Of a DNA stretch of 6,173 bases, positions 5,817-6,173 are shown piece by piece. The position numbers and the translations under genes were made by a program. Under the pieces are notes generated by a model that was given only the letters and a program-made list of their open reading frames with translations, did no database searches and was not told where the DNA came from. Positions within the stretch are counted from its first letter, which is position 1; the number at the start of each line of letters is the position of its first letter. The stretch is from an uncultured Selenomonadaceae bacterium (lineage in GTDB: Bacteria; Bacillota; Negativicutes; Selenomonadales; Selenomonadaceae): positions 1-6,173 of the forward strand of contig CAJONF010000045.1 of the NCBI GenBank assembly GCA_905236665.1, given 5' to 3'.

Positions 5817-6173
5817 TTAACTGCCCTCTACAGATAAATTTTCACAGCCCGGAATGTAAATTGCCGTGCTGATTTTTATTTTGTGCTGAGTTTGTTCGCT
5901 CTGCATTTCTAAAGTAACGTGCAAAACATTTTTGGCGAGCTTAGAAAATTTAAATTCCGTAACACGCGTAAGACCAAAAAAATTATCGCCGGTTATCGGA
6001 TTAACTGCAATTTCCGTTTGACGTTCGTAATAAATTTTTGAACTGCCGACCATATAAACGCGTATCTTCTCCGTGTCCGCGATAACGTCGCCTTTGTTTA
6101 TACTGCCGTCTTTATTTTTTTTCTCGTTAATCGTGCGGTAGTTAAAAGTGATCATGGGCGGGCTATTGTAAGC
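5817..6173 (-). CDS. Minor pilin C-terminal part, PilW/GspJ-like (5' end outside window)
   Basis: There are 118 codons open to the right edge. The ATG at 6155-6153 has no ribosome site upstream and the frame continues through six more codons (AYNSPP) to base 6173, so the real start lies beyond the window. The visible part is beta-rich: MITFNYRTI, then EKIRVYMVGSSKIYYERQT, then VTEFKFSKL, VLHVTLEMQ and IKISTAIYIPG. This order (a ITFxY strand, an IxYxxxxxxYxxR strand, then a Vxxx-F strand and a VxLxxxxxxxxxxIxTxI ending) fits the C-terminal globular domain of PilW/PulJ/GspJ minor pilins. The N-terminal prepilin signal, if present, is not visible. It is directly coupled to the PilX-like gene downstream. 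The pilin assignment is inferred from pattern and neighbour. Confidence 0.62.
   Translation of the reverse strand, partial: AYNSPPMITFNYRTINEKKNKDGSINKGDVIADTEKIRVYMVGSSKIYYERQTEIAVNPITGDNFFGLTRVTEFKFSKLAKNVLHVTLEMQSEQTQHKIKISTAIYIPGCENLSVEGS

Overview
The window reads as chromosomal DNA of a diderm Firmicute, most likely Negativicutes (Selenomonadales). This rests on the Firmicute-type aroQ / Xaa-Pro peptidase pair, strong AAGGAG-type ribosome sites, and type IV pilus genes of the kind these didermic Clostridia-relatives carry. Taxonomy is inferred from gene content and style only; no marker gene gives a species. Almost every base is coding, and no RNA gene, CRISPR array, insertion sequence or phage gene is seen.

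Left edge (1-386): the last 80 codons of enolase, then a clear rho-independent terminator, then an extended -10 promoter and a strong ribosome site. This marks the start of a new transcription unit.

Middle (387-5270): six genes on the + strand, tightly packed (overlaps or gaps of at most 23 bases), so probably one operon. They are an acylphosphatase, type II 3-dehydroquinate dehydratase (aroQ), an M24 Xaa-Pro peptidase, the pilus retraction ATPase PilT, a cytosolic Sel1-repeat protein, and the inner-membrane platform protein PilC. In many Firmicutes aroQ and the peptidase are followed by efp. Here type IV pilus genes follow instead, so housekeeping and pilus functions share a transcript. The Sel1-repeat gene lies between pilT and pilC. 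A short array of 7-base units (TAGGAAC-like) supplies the pilT stop codon and runs into the ribosome site of the Sel1 gene.

Right edge (5271-6173): two - strand genes converge on pilC with directly abutting stop codons. One is a complete PilX/GspK-like minor pilin with a prepilin-peptidase signal. The other is the C-terminal part of a PilW/GspJ-like minor pilin that runs off the right end. Together with PilT and PilC they indicate a type IV pilus (or related competence/secretion pilus) locus. The extension ATPase PilB, the major pilin, the prepilin peptidase and the secretin are not in the window.

The most interesting items are the heptamer array that appears to cut PilT short, the Sel1-repeat protein embedded among core pilus genes, the degenerate first half of PilC, and the zero-gap convergent junction. 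No wholly new system can be claimed. The Sel1-repeat protein is the best candidate for an undescribed pilus accessory factor.
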